A DNA stretch of 64,000 nucleotides, from NCBI GenBank assembly GCA_030147525.1, contig JASBVF010000007.1:248001-312000 (forward strand), read 5' to 3'. Shown here piece after piece: positions 7,541 through 16,266 of this stretch. The DNA is from Bacteroidota bacterium (lineage in GTDB: Bacteria; Bacteroidota; Bacteroidia; Chitinophagales; Saprospiraceae). The position numbers and the translations under genes were made by a program. The notes under the pieces are model-generated. The model did no database searches and was not told the origin of the DNA. It was given only the letters and a program-made list of their open reading frames with translations. How positions within the stretch are numbered: the stretch's first letter is position 1; each line of letters begins with the position of its first letter.

Positions 7541-8959
7541 TCAATACTCAAACTCCACCTTCTCGCACGGATACCCGAACAGGAATTTTTCCTTCACCAA
7601 ATCCGCCACTTTTTTAGGTGTTTCCGGCTCCCAACCGGTGTCTCCCTGCCGGATGGCTGCCAGCACGTCCGAGGCGAAAATGTGCATCACGTCGAGGTTA
7701 AAATTCTGAATATCAACGATTTGCCGATTGCCAAGCAGGTGGCGGTAGAGGAATTTAAAACCCTCCGGCACCGGCAGGTTTTCTGCAACCATTAACTCCT
7801 CGCTGCCTTCCTGGTGCGAGGGATAAACGTACACCCGCACCTTGCGGGAGAAGACTTCGCCGAAGGCGGCCAGCAGGCTGCCGTCCATGTTGGCGTAATA
7901 TTTTTCCGATAAAAACTCCAGCAGCCGGTGCGCTCGCAGCACAATGCCGAGGTTCTGGAACTTGTAATCGGCGAGGTAGGCAATGAGTTGCTGATACTCC
8001 TCACAACTCGACACGATAACCGTCTGTCCCAGGGCGCAGAGCAGTTCCGTGCGGTCGAGGAAGTCTTTTTCATCCAAAGCCCCGTCGGCGGTGAGGTTCC
8101 CAAGCGTAATTTCAGACAGTACAAAAGTCTTCACCACATCCACCTCCGGCTCCTGCCGGAACTGGTCGAAGCCTTTTTTGATCATGTCCACCTCCAGGTT
8201 GGTCGGTGGCCGGAAACTGGCCCGCACGACGAGCAGGTGTTTTTTGTATAAAAATTCCGAGGCATGGACGTTCTGCTTGTCCGGTCCGAACATGGCGACT
8301 TCCGTCAGACCGTGTTTCACCAGCCAAAGGCTCAGCAGCCGGTTGTCGAGGTGTTCAAAGTCCGCCCCGGTGAGGCGAACCATGTCGATGGCCACCCGGC
8401 CATGCAGGCCGTCGATGAGCGAAATCAGCAGGGTTTCCGGGTCGTCGTGGTAGCGGAAGCAGGCATACACCAGGTTCACACCGAGGATGCCGACGGCCTG
8501 CTGCTGTAGTTGCGTATCGTTGTCGAGCAGTTTTACGTGCAGGACGAGGTCATTCGGCAGGCCGCCGGGTTTCAGTTGAAACCGGATGCCCAGCCAGCCG
8601 TCACCTTTGATCGTGCGCTGGTAGTTGAGCGTGGCCACGGTGTCGGCGAAGACGAAAAAATTCGTGTCGGGCCGCAGGCTGCGCAGGCGTTTGTCCATCA
8701 GCTCCCACTCGTGGTCGAGCATTTTGTAGAGGCGGCTTTCGCAAACGTAGCGCCCGCTCGGCTCCACGCCGTAGATGTCGTCGGACACGACCTTGTCGTA
8801 GGCGCTCATCGTCTTGGCGATGGTGCCCGCCGCCGCCCCGACTTTGAAAAAATACCGGGCGACCTCTTGCCCCGCCCCGATCTCGGCCAGGGTGCCGTAA
8901 AGGCTATCGTCGAGGTTGATTTCGAGGGCTTTTTGTTCGGTCTCTAAGGCTTGACGCAT
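7541..8959 (-). CDS. conserved cytosolic protein of unknown function
   Basis: The 472-residue product has no signal peptide or membrane helix. It starts MRQALETEQKALEINLDDS and contains a GxGxEVARYFFKVGAAAGTIAKTMSAYDK stretch (about residues 28-57), then alternating alpha/beta sequence with several segments of Rossmann-like hydrophobic strands. The family is widely conserved in my memory of Bacteroidota and Proteobacteria genomes, but names attached to it there (for example nicotinate-related enzymes) are not supported by any motif I can see. Base composition is typical of the central GC-rich part of the window. It stands alone. Confidence 0.75.
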   Translation of the reverse strand: MRQALETEQKALEINLDDSLYGTLAEIGAGQEVARYFFKVGAAAGTIAKTMSAYDKVVSDDIYGVEPSGRYVCESRLYKMLDHEWELMDKRLRSLRPDTNFFVFADTVATLNYQRTIKGDGWLGIRFQLKPGGLPNDLVLHVKLLDNDTQLQQQAVGILGVNLVYACFRYHDDPETLLISLIDGLHGRVAIDMVRLTGADFEHLDNRLLSLWLVKHGLTEVAMFGPDKQNVHASEFLYKKHLLVVRASFRPPTNLEVDMIKKGFDQFRQEPEVDVVKTFVLSEITLGNLTADGALDEKDFLDRTELLCALGQTVIVSSCEEYQQLIAYLADYKFQNLGIVLRAHRLLEFLSEKYYANMDGSLLAAFGEVFSRKVRVYVYPSHQEGSEELMVAENLPVPEGFKFLYRHLLGNRQIVDIQNFNLDVMHIFASDVLAAIRQGDTGWEPETPKKVADLVKEKFLFGYPCEKVEFEY

Positions 8960-9167
8960 ATTGATTGGCTGTTAGCTGTTGGCTATTTGCTATTGGCAGT
9001 CCGGAGTCTGTTCGGGAAGTTGACCGGATTATGCCAGATAGCAACTGATTTTAAAAATTTTGATGCGAAACTAAAAAATCGAGCCGTGATGACAACGTAA
9101 CATCGGCTTTAGCCGGTGTAAATCAACAAACTTATTGAAATAACCGGCGGTTTTGCCGCCCCCCGGT

Positions 9168-9263
9168 TGTCATGGCCGCAGGCCACCTGCAACGTCATGA
9201 GGGCAGTCACGACGGCACTTTTGGCAGCCCTTATGACCTTGCAGGTGGCCTGCGGCCATGACA
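9168..9263. repeat. intergenic inverted-repeat element, copy 1
   Basis: Arms of 37 bases (9168-9204 and 9227-9263) are inverted copies with two mismatches around a 22-base loop. The outer sequence TGTCATGGCCGCAGGCCACC matches the family also seen at 47348-47459. The rest of the 360-base gap (8960-9318) holds two smaller hairpins (near 9103 and 9144) and no gene. Confidence 0.75.
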
Positions 9264-9318
9264 AAGTTCGTAGCATAAAATCGGTTAAAAAGTCAATTTC
9301 AATAAGGCGAAGCTAATT

Positions 9319-11115
9319 TCAAAAAATACTCACATACCCAAAATGCACCTTCGGGTTTCTGAGGTCAAACGGCACATTATCCTGCTTGCCCACTGCCAGG
9401 CTGATGCCGAACACCCCCGCCGTCGTTTCAAACGTCAAACCGCCGCCAAGACCCAGCGGTCGTTCATACCGGTCGGGCTGTCCGAAGCGGTGGTTTTCCA
9501 CGTAGCCGTAGTCGCCGAAAACGTAAAACCAGGAATTCTGGCCGATAATCAAGCGGTATTCCAGCGTAAAAACACTGAAAAACGTGGCAAAAATGCTCTC
9601 CTCGTCGAAGCCCCGCATGAGCCGGCTGCCGCCGATGCGGTACTGCTCATTCAGGTAAACCGGTTCCTCTGAAATGATAGCCCCGCTGCGGGCGCCAAGC
9701 TTCACGGCGCTGCGCTGCATCACGGGGAAGTAGCGCTCCACCTTGCCATCCAGCACAAAACGGAACGTGCGCCCCGGCAGCGTATCGTAGAAATTTTCTG
9801 CCACGTTCAGGATCGCCTGGTTGCGGCGGATCTGGCGGGTACCGGCGCTGCCTTTCATCAGCACGGCCCAGCCCCGGCGGGGATTGAAGCGGTAGTCGAG
9901 CCGCTGCCAACTGCCTTCAAGGCCGAAAGCGGAGTTTTTCACGTCCAACTGCTGCGGAAAACGGCCCTGCCGCACGGCGTTGGTGTCCACCGAGAGCAGG
10001 TTGGAGGCGGTCGTGTTCCAGAACGCCTTGAGGTAATTCCCGCCCTCGAAGAGGTACTGCACCCCGAATTCGCCGATGATGTCCGTGTAGGTGCTGTCCC
10101 GTTTGTACTGGTTGAACTTCACGTCCACGCCGAAGGGCAGGTCGAGGATGTAGGGGTAGGCGAAGGCCAGTTCCAGCCGCTGGGTTTGCGGGCGAAGGCG
10201 CTCAAAGGCGGCGTAAATCCGCTCGCCGAGGCCGAATTGGTTTTGAAATTCCGCATTGAACGTGCCGGTGATGAGCAGTTTTTGCTCCGGCCTGCCGTTG
10301 TCGGGCAACACGCCGAGCAGGAAGTCGAAGCGGCTGGCCCGCTTTTTTTCGAGGTAAAGCTGCACGTTAGCCTGGTCTTCCCAGAAGGTGACCGTAGCGT
10401 TTTTCTTTTCTTTTAAAAACGGTAGCTCCCGCAGTCGGTCCCTGATTTTCAGCACTTTACGCCTGCTGTACGGCTCGCCCTGCCGGATGCCGAGGTAGCT
10501 GCGCAGGTAGTTTTTTGAAATTTTGGCGTCGCCCTCCACATTCAGGCTGTCGAAGAGGACGAGGCGGTTTTTATCCAGGAACAACTTCGCCGTCAGTCCG
10601 CCCCCCCCGAAGCGGGCACTGTCCAGCCGGACGGTAGCGAATGGGAAGCCGTTGTTTTCGGCCTGTTGGAGCAGCCGCTCCTGCATTTTCAAAATGTCGG
10701 TGAAATTGACCGGCCTGCCCCGGTACAGCCGCTCCCGGAAGCCGCTGCGGTCGAGGAACTCCCCGTCCACGTTGCCGTTTTCCAGCCTTGCCCACTCGTA
10801 GGCCGGCCCCACGTGGAGCCAGGCCGTGAAAACACTGTCCTGCCGGGTAACGGTATCGAAGGAGGCTTCGAGGTAAGCCTGCCCGTGGAGCTGGGAGAGG
10901 ACGTTTTTTAATTCATTGAAAATGAGCGTCGTATCAGCGAACTTCGTTTGAAACCGGAGATTCTTTTCAACAAAAGACACATCCTGATCGAGGGGTGAAA
11001 TCTGGAGGTAGAAAGTGGTTTGGGCAGTCGTTTTTACCGAAAATAAAAACACGAAGCCTGCCAGCAGGGCAAGTGCTGGCAAGTCGGAAGATTTTATTTT
11101 GTGAAAAAACTGCAT
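9319..11115 (-). CDS. BamA/TamA-like outer-membrane protein
   Basis: The start at 11115 gives a signal peptide (residues 5-33, ending VKTTAQ); upstream in-frame ATGs would place it inside the chain. The 598-residue product has POTRA-like alpha/beta sequence up to about residue 290 (for example VEGDAKISKNYLRSYLGIRQ, RDRLRELPFLK). A C-terminal barrel of about 300 residues follows, with repeated GxFNAEF, RIGGSRLMRGF and the end HFGYVSIF. This is the layout of the Omp85 superfamily (surface antigen D15). The RGF sequence is the conserved L6-type loop. It should sit in the outer membrane and insert or secrete a substrate protein. Its substrate is unknown. Confidence 0.85.
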   Translation of the reverse strand: MQFFHKIKSSDLPALALLAGFVFLFSVKTTAQTTFYLQISPLDQDVSFVEKNLRFQTKFADTTLIFNELKNVLSQLHGQAYLEASFDTVTRQDSVFTAWLHVGPAYEWARLENGNVDGEFLDRSGFRERLYRGRPVNFTDILKMQERLLQQAENNGFPFATVRLDSARFGGGGLTAKLFLDKNRLVLFDSLNVEGDAKISKNYLRSYLGIRQGEPYSRRKVLKIRDRLRELPFLKEKKNATVTFWEDQANVQLYLEKKRASRFDFLLGVLPDNGRPEQKLLITGTFNAEFQNQFGLGERIYAAFERLRPQTQRLELAFAYPYILDLPFGVDVKFNQYKRDSTYTDIIGEFGVQYLFEGGNYLKAFWNTTASNLLSVDTNAVRQGRFPQQLDVKNSAFGLEGSWQRLDYRFNPRRGWAVLMKGSAGTRQIRRNQAILNVAENFYDTLPGRTFRFVLDGKVERYFPVMQRSAVKLGARSGAIISEEPVYLNEQYRIGGSRLMRGFDEESIFATFFSVFTLEYRLIIGQNSWFYVFGDYGYVENHRFGQPDRYERPLGLGGGLTFETTAGVFGISLAVGKQDNVPFDLRNPKVHFGYVSIF

Positions 11116-11482
11116 GGTTGTTTTAACGAAAAAAGGAGGGTTTGGGTATGAGTGAGCTGTGTATTCCTGAAACAGGCTGACAGCGTTACAAAGGTCCGTG
11201 CAAGTCCGACAACGACCCGTAAACGATGTGATTCGGTCCGTGACAGCGATACAAAGCCCGGCGAACGTCCTGCAAAGCATTTTGACTGTTCCAGCCGGCG
11301 GGCGTCAAATGCGCTAAAAATAACACGGCTGTCGCATTGACATTTTTTCTGTGGATTTTAAATTGCTGCGTGAGTTCTGCGCAAGCCCGTGCGAGCGTTT
11401 TTTTTTTGACAACCGGGTAAACAGAAAAAAGTTGGATTGAAAGGGGTGGCCACGTTTCACGAAAACGGGGGTTAAACCATAC
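11116..11482. other. intergenic region with a duplicated motif
   Basis: No gene is supported in these 367 bases. The minus strand shows CTTTGTAWCGCTGTCA twice (complements at 11178-11193 and 11241-11256, 63 bases apart, 15 of 16 identical). Each carries a TTTG that could be a -7 element for the gene at 11115. Duplicated promoters are one explanation. Confidence 0.4.
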
Positions 11483-11980
11483 TCACCCCCCGCAAGCAAA
11501 ACAACTCACCACCTGTATCTTCGACGTATCCGCAAGCGGATTTAATTGCGTACTGAAAGGAGATATTTGGATAATGCAGGCTTTTATGCACATCGAATCT
11601 CCTTTGACAGGGCCAAACCAAGAAGGTTTGGTGGCCGTGTAAGTCGTATCTTTTTGCAAGGTAGGTATGTACTGTTTGTAAAAAGTTGTCTTGGAGCCAT
11701 AGCCGGTATAGTTTCGCTCGACAAAAACCAACAGATTGGCTGCCAACCCTTCCATGCGCTCCAACCTGCTGGCAGTCAAAGGATCGAGGTGAAATTTTAT
11801 GACCGGAATGCAGGCGGGCTTCCCGGCGTAGTCCTTGTCCTTGAATGTAATTTCATCGACGATCACATAATCCCCCGGATAATTTTTATCCAGCGGATTT
11901 GACACCAGGTCCTTGTCCAGGCTTTGCAGGCAGGAGGTGAGCACGACGGCGGTCAGGCAAAAGAGAAAGAACGGTTTCAT
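11483..11980 (-). CDS. lipoprotein of unknown function
   Basis: The 165-residue product has a type II signal peptide with the lipobox LTSC (MKPFFLFCLTAVVLTSC), so it should be a membrane-anchored lipoprotein. The mature part is beta-rich (DYVIVDEITFKDKDYAGKPA, VIKFHLDPL) and has five cysteines in its last third, ending CFACGG. I recognise no family. It is followed on the same strand only by intergenic DNA. It begins two bases downstream of the end of the 11983 gene, so the two probably form an operon. Confidence 0.75.
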   Translation of the reverse strand: MKPFFLFCLTAVVLTSCLQSLDKDLVSNPLDKNYPGDYVIVDEITFKDKDYAGKPACIPVIKFHLDPLTASRLERMEGLAANLLVFVERNYTGYGSKTTFYKQYIPTLQKDTTYTATKPSWFGPVKGDSMCIKACIIQISPFSTQLNPLADTSKIQVVSCFACGG

Positions 11981-11982
11981 GA

Positions 11983-12720
11983 TCAGAATTTTAAGGTCAG
12001 TGAAAAAACAGGACGGTTGTCTTCGTTCAGCCGTGCGCCAAAGCCTTCCACCTCGAAGGGCGGCGACTGGGCAGGCAGCACCGGTTTTTCAAGCGAGCGC
12101 AACTTGCGGTGGCCCTTCAGGGACAGGTAAGCGCCCGCCATCGTCAGGCCCGACAGCACGTACATCGTCGTTTTGCTGTTGACGGCAATCTTCCGGGCAT
12201 CCTGGTACTCGCCTTTGCTCACGGCCACTTCGGATGCAGACACGGCATGGTCGTATTTTTCCTGCCAGCGCAGGGCTTCCTGCTGGTGGTTCCAGGAACG
12301 CAGCCAGGCGGCAACGCTCCCGGCTGCCAGCATGCCGGTGGCGGCATAGGGCGCTACTTTGTACCAGAACACTTTTTTATTGTAGCCCGTGCGGGCTTCC
12401 CGGTAGGCCAGTATTTCTTCGCTGAGTACGAGGCGTTCCCGCAGGTAATGGAGGGAATCGCCCCGGATGGTGACGGTGCGGGTGACCGGCTGGTAGTAAG
12501 CCGACCAGAGCGTGACTTCATACGTACCGGGCAGCAATACGATGCGGTTGCTTTTTTGTAAAACCGTATCCCCGACCCTGGCGACAGTAGCGCCGATGGG
12601 CGGCACGGTCTGGATGACGAGGGTGCCGTATTTTTGCAGGGTGACTTTCGGGATTTCCTGCGCACGGGCGGCAGCGGCAAGGCAAAAGAGAATAGCGAGC
12701 GGAAGTAGCTGGTTTTTCAT
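11983..12720 (-). CDS. membrane protein with PEGA-like domain
   Basis: The start at 12720 gives a signal peptide (MKNQLLPLAILFCLAAAARAQ). Residues ~25-95 form a PEGA-like beta domain (GTLVIQTVPPIGATVARVGDT, then LLPGTYEVTLWSAYYQPVTRTV), a fold found in cell-surface and glycan-linked proteins. Two hydrophobic helices lie at about 140-160 and 190-210 with a coiled segment between them. The end (VFSLTLKF) resembles a barrel strand. It is the first gene of a pair with the lipoprotein at 11483. Its exact role is unknown. Confidence 0.75.
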   Translation of the reverse strand: MKNQLLPLAILFCLAAAARAQEIPKVTLQKYGTLVIQTVPPIGATVARVGDTVLQKSNRIVLLPGTYEVTLWSAYYQPVTRTVTIRGDSLHYLRERLVLSEEILAYREARTGYNKKVFWYKVAPYAATGMLAAGSVAAWLRSWNHQQEALRWQEKYDHAVSASEVAVSKGEYQDARKIAVNSKTTMYVLSGLTMAGAYLSLKGHRKLRSLEKPVLPAQSPPFEVEGFGARLNEDNRPVFSLTLKF

Positions 12721-12955
12721 GCGTGGATTGTTTGGGTGAAGGTATGGTGGTTTTTGGTTTTTTTGGTTTTGAGGGGGGAGATTTTGTCGAGGGTGACTGG
12801 GTTTGGGTGTTTGATGTACTTGACTTTTTTTAGGACGGCCTGGAGGCCGTTGCCAAAGCCCGTCAACGAGCAAAGCTCGTGACGAGCAGGACTGTGCTTT
12901 GGTTTATAGGTGGTGTGCCAGCGGGGATGACTCATGTTTTTCATGGTTGCCGAGT

Positions 12956-13333
12956 TTACTTTCTCAACAACTTATACAAGCAGTACAAAGGAAACAGGAA
13001 TAAGAGGCCACTCAAAAACAGGCCTAAAGTGGTGTTTTTATTTGGCAGAATCACCCTGTCATGGGCACTGTGGTAAATTACCTTGACCCTGTCCCCAACC
13101 TTGCAACTGTTCTCCGAACAATAGTTTAGGCCGGTTTCCAATTTGTATTGCTTACCTTCCAAGGAGACCTTTGTACTTGACCCACTGGATGAAAACCTCG
13201 GCCATTCAGCTATTGTAGCATAGGTGATTACCCCTTCCTTCTTTATTTCATTGTCCCTGATGGAAGACCTCCAGGACTGGGTGGAGAAATAAGTGAACGA
13301 AACGAACAGCAGTAGATATATTGTCTTGCTCAT
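12956..13333 (-). CDS. small membrane protein, candidate immunity protein for the Rhs tip
   Basis: The 125-residue protein has an N-terminal helix (residues 4-20), a beta-rich loop (about 30-90, with CSENSCKVGDRVKVIYHS) and a C-terminal helix (102-122, then KLLRK). This layout resembles DUF3592-type envelope proteins. The gene starts six bases after the stop codon of the Rhs fragment, the usual place of an immunity gene. Immunity is inference from position and topology. Confidence 0.6.
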   Translation of the reverse strand: MSKTIYLLLFVSFTYFSTQSWRSSIRDNEIKKEGVITYATIAEWPRFSSSGSSTKVSLEGKQYKLETGLNYCSENSCKVGDRVKVIYHSAHDRVILPNKNTTLGLFLSGLLFLFPLYCLYKLLRK

Positions 13334-13339
13334 TTTTTA

Positions 13340-14725
13340 CTAATTGTCGAAATTTTTGATTAACGGTACAACTACCCTTGTGTTGTCTTGGGCGACCTGC
13401 ATGACCGGGGTGGAGACTTCCCCGTGCCCATCCACTTTGAGGAAAGCCCTTGCCTCGTTCGAACCATGTTTCAAAGTATTCCCGGTGGCCGTGGCAGCCG
13501 CCTGGTTGGCACCTTTTGAGCCCACTATGGCACCCTTTGCGTCCTTCACGTTCTGTAGCCTCCCTGAGCTTGCGCCGCCTACGGCATTGTCCGCAACCCT
13601 TGTGACTCGGTCAAGCTTCCCTTCCTGGACTTTTATCTTTGCGTCACCGACCACTTTTGCGTTCCCGCCGACTGCGCCCATAAAGATATCTGAAGCCGTC
13701 TGTTCCCAAGTTACCGACTGACCTTGTGCAACTTGATGACCTATAGATTCCCCTCCGTCAATTACCACGTTTCCCACTTTTGCCACAACCTTTCCTACCG
13801 TGCCTACAGTTTTCAATGTTGACAACCCCCCGCTTAATGCACCTGCAACCCCAGATACCGCAGATCTGGTATAGTTGACATTTTCCAAGCTTTTGCCCTC
13901 AAAAATCATTTGAGTTGCCACGTCGAGCCCAAAGCCTATTACAAAACCTACCAAGCACTGGGGGCATCTCCCATCGGGGTCATCATATAGCACCGGGTTG
14001 TTCCAAGCGTAGGAATAGGTGGACTTGTCAACTTGGTTCGGGTGGTCTGCCAACGGATCCACGCTCAAAAACCTCCCCACATCCCCATCATAAAACCTCG
14101 CTCCCCGGTAATCCAGCCCGGTTTCCTGGTCCCGTTCGTGGTAGGTCGTCTGGAAGCGCTCCCGGTTGAAGACATACTCCCGCAGCGTTCTGCCGTAGGG
14201 GTAGTAGTCCAGCACGTGTTCCAGCAGGTACTTCGTGCTGTCAGGGTTGCAGTCCACCAGTTGGGTGGTGTACAAGATACGGCTGTTTCCGAGATGATCG
14301 TAAATAAAGAAGGTAAATTTTGGCACTTCGCTCTCATCACCGATGGCCGGGGTGCCGGGCTGCGGCGTGTGCGGGTCAGGCCCGGAGACGGCCATCGCCA
14401 TGCCGCCGGCCCGCAGGGCGAGGGCATTATCGAGGGTGACGTTGCCGCCGCCGTAGGGTGTCTGTACGTGGAAGACCTGGCTGCTGCTGTCGATGGGCGT
14501 GGTGCGTATCGTTTCGTAGCAGTCGTCCAGCATGGGTGTTTCGCCGTCGAGTACGACGCCTTCTGTGCCGTCGCTGAAGCGTATCTGGCGGAAGGCATTG
14601 GGATAGGCGATGTTTTGGGCCGTCGTCTGCTGGGCGGAGGCGGCGATGTGGGCCTTGTCCTGAGCGATGGTCGGGAGGTGGGGGCAGCCGTCGCCGCTGG
14701 AGGCTGTGCCGCCGGGGATGTATTT
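13340..14725 (-). pseudogene. 5'-truncated Rhs/YD-repeat tip with variable C-terminal domain
   Basis: An open frame runs from 14725 (stop at 14726-14728) to 13340. No ATG begins the homology; the first internal ATG is at 14531-14533. The sequence holds the end of an Rhs shell (FFIYDHLGNSRILYTTQ, DYYPYGRTLREY), the core motif (ERDQETGLDYRGARFYDGDV, then GRFLSVDPLADHPNQVDKST, and YSYAWNNPVLYDDPDG). A distinct ~220-residue C-terminus follows, rich in Gly, Val and Ala (TLKTVGTVGKVVAKVG). This looks like an orphan Rhs tip, a known substrate for toxin exchange. The toxin activity of the C-terminus is not recognisable. Confidence 0.8.
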
Positions 14726-14790
14726 TTATGAAATCAGGAAAGCAGGAAGGAAGGTGAAGAGCGGAAAGCTGGTGCGGGTGGAGTAAAACA

Positions 14791-15357
14791 TCACTCCTCA
14801 AAAATTTTCGCCAGTTCAATGTTGAAACCTTCGAGCACCTCCGAGTGTGCCGTGCCGGTTTCGTCGGCCAGTTGTTTGAGCCTGAACCGCTCGTTTTCAA
14901 AATTGTAAACCTCGATGGTTTTGCTTTTCGGATCGATCAGCCAGTATTCCCGGACGCCGTGTTTTTCGTAGATGTCTTTTTTGATGCCACGATCATAAAT
15001 AGCAGTGCCTTTGGAAAGGATTTCCACGACGAGGTCAGGTGCGCCAATAACGACTTCTTCCTTTTCGTCAAAAATATGAAACCGGTCTTTCTTGACGAAA
15101 AGTACATCAGGGTGGTAGGCGTTACCATCGTCGAGGACAACGTCGAGAGGTGCGCTCAATACCTTTCCCAGTGGTTTTTCCTCAAGAAATAAGCGTATCC
15201 TGAAATACAGGTTGCCAGAGATGTTCTGGTGACTGATAGTGGGGGATTGTTTTCTCACGAGTTCGCCATTGATGAGTTCGTACCAGGAGGAATCATTTTC
15301 ATCGAACTCCATTTCTTTGAATTCCCGGTAGGTTATTTTTTTGGCTACAACTTCCAT
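14791..15357 (-). CDS. Uma2-family PD-(D/E)XK nuclease-like protein
   Basis: The 188-residue product has the Uma2 (DUF820) pattern: HQNISGNLYFRIRLFLEE, then YHPDVLFV, then PDLVVEILSKGTAIYDRGIKK and EYWLIDPKSKTIEVY. These provide the D, E and K positions of the restriction-endonuclease-like fold. Members are abundant in cyanobacteria and Saprospirales and their role is poorly known. It lies just upstream of the Rhs fragment on the same strand. Confidence 0.9.
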   Translation of the reverse strand: MEVVAKKITYREFKEMEFDENDSSWYELINGELVRKQSPTISHQNISGNLYFRIRLFLEEKPLGKVLSAPLDVVLDDGNAYHPDVLFVKKDRFHIFDEKEEVVIGAPDLVVEILSKGTAIYDRGIKKDIYEKHGVREYWLIDPKSKTIEVYNFENERFRLKQLADETGTAHSEVLEGFNIELAKIFEE

Positions 15358-15419
15358 GCAAGGCTAATTAACAGTCTTTGAAAATGTTCAGGAAGGAAAT
15401 TTTAAGGCGGCGAATCTTC

Positions 15420-15800
15420 TCACTTTGCCTTATTCCCGGCAGCTTCTGCCTCGAAACCGGCCAAATTATCCCACTCTGAAAGGATGTGCCTGGTAATTTC
15501 CATCACAATGTCAGAAGTGACGGTTTCGGGCAATTCGGCAAGGAGGTAGGAAACGGCATCTTTGAGGGCAATGGCAGGCCGTTTTTTTCTTAGTTGATCC
15601 AGCCTCCAACTGGCGAGGCGTTTTTGACCGGAGATGTATTTTTTTCTGAAAATAATCTTGCCCTGGTTTTCTTCGGCAAAATGTAAAGCAGCCCGGAGTT
15701 GGCTGTATGCAGCGTCCGATTTTACTTCGCCCAGCGAAATCCTGTCGCTTGCCGAAGGCTTTTCTATCTTGATTTTATCGATGGATGCTTTACTTTTCAT
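15420..15800 (-). CDS. hypothetical partner of the DUF6934-like protein
   Basis: This 126-residue basic, helical protein overlaps the end of the 15790 gene by 11 bases and follows it on the same strand. It contains a KKYISGQKRLASWRLDQLRK segment (about residues 54-72), likely a nucleic-acid- or protein-binding helix. No family is recognised. The overlap and pairing resemble toxin-antitoxin modules. Confidence 0.7.
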   Translation of the reverse strand: MKSKASIDKIKIEKPSASDRISLGEVKSDAAYSQLRAALHFAEENQGKIIFRKKYISGQKRLASWRLDQLRKKRPAIALKDAVSYLLAELPETVTSDIVMEITRHILSEWDNLAGFEAEAAGNKAK

Positions 15801-16248
15801 TTGCCAAATTTAAGTTTTTCCGGCTTAACTCGAAAGCCTCGTACTCCCTTGAGGCGTTAAAAGGCTCTTTATTTTTCCCGATCCAGCCTTCAACGACGAA
15901 AGTTTGTTCGATTTCAGCCAGTTTTCGCTTAAAAATCAAGTTGTACAATTTTCCCCGTTTTTCATCCACTGGTTCGATGTAGATAATCCGGCCGGGATGA
16001 GTTTCGGAGAATTCATACACCGTTTTTGCTACTGTACTAATAACCCTCACCAAATCTGAATTGTTTGAAATGACGGCGTCGTCAATTTCACCATCGACCA
16101 GATCACCAAAGCCAAGATTCCACCGCAGAGCATCTTTTTGTTCGTAAACAACTACTTTGGTGATCTTGCCTGCGGGCCCTCTGCTTTCGAAAATAAACCA
16201 GGTCGAATTGAAGGCTGAGAGGTATTGGTAGCTTCCCTGAACGGTCAT
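15790..16248 (-). CDS. DUF6934-like protein
   Basis: The 152-residue product is alpha/beta and starts YQYLSAFNSTWFIFESRGPA, followed by GKITKVVVYEQ. It holds DAVISNNSDLVRVISTVAKT and ETHPGRIIYIEP, the pattern of the DUF6934 family found in Bacteroidota. That family often pairs with a small basic protein, as here. A toxin-antitoxin role is inference. Confidence 0.75.
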   Translation of the reverse strand: MTVQGSYQYLSAFNSTWFIFESRGPAGKITKVVVYEQKDALRWNLGFGDLVDGEIDDAVISNNSDLVRVISTVAKTVYEFSETHPGRIIYIEPVDEKRGKLYNLIFKRKLAEIEQTFVVEGWIGKNKEPFNASREYEAFELSRKNLNLANEK

Positions 16249-16266
16249 GGAAAATTGCCTTTGGGC

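Noticed and set aside
11178-11256. Two 16-base direct repeats as a possible CRISPR or iteron array
   Set aside because: Only two copies at 63-base spacing, with no further units; duplicated promoters fit better.
14427-14900. A 157-residue minus-strand frame rich in Arg and Pro
   Set aside because: It runs across the end of the Uma2 gene and the Rhs fragment in the wrong frame and has the composition of a shadow frame.
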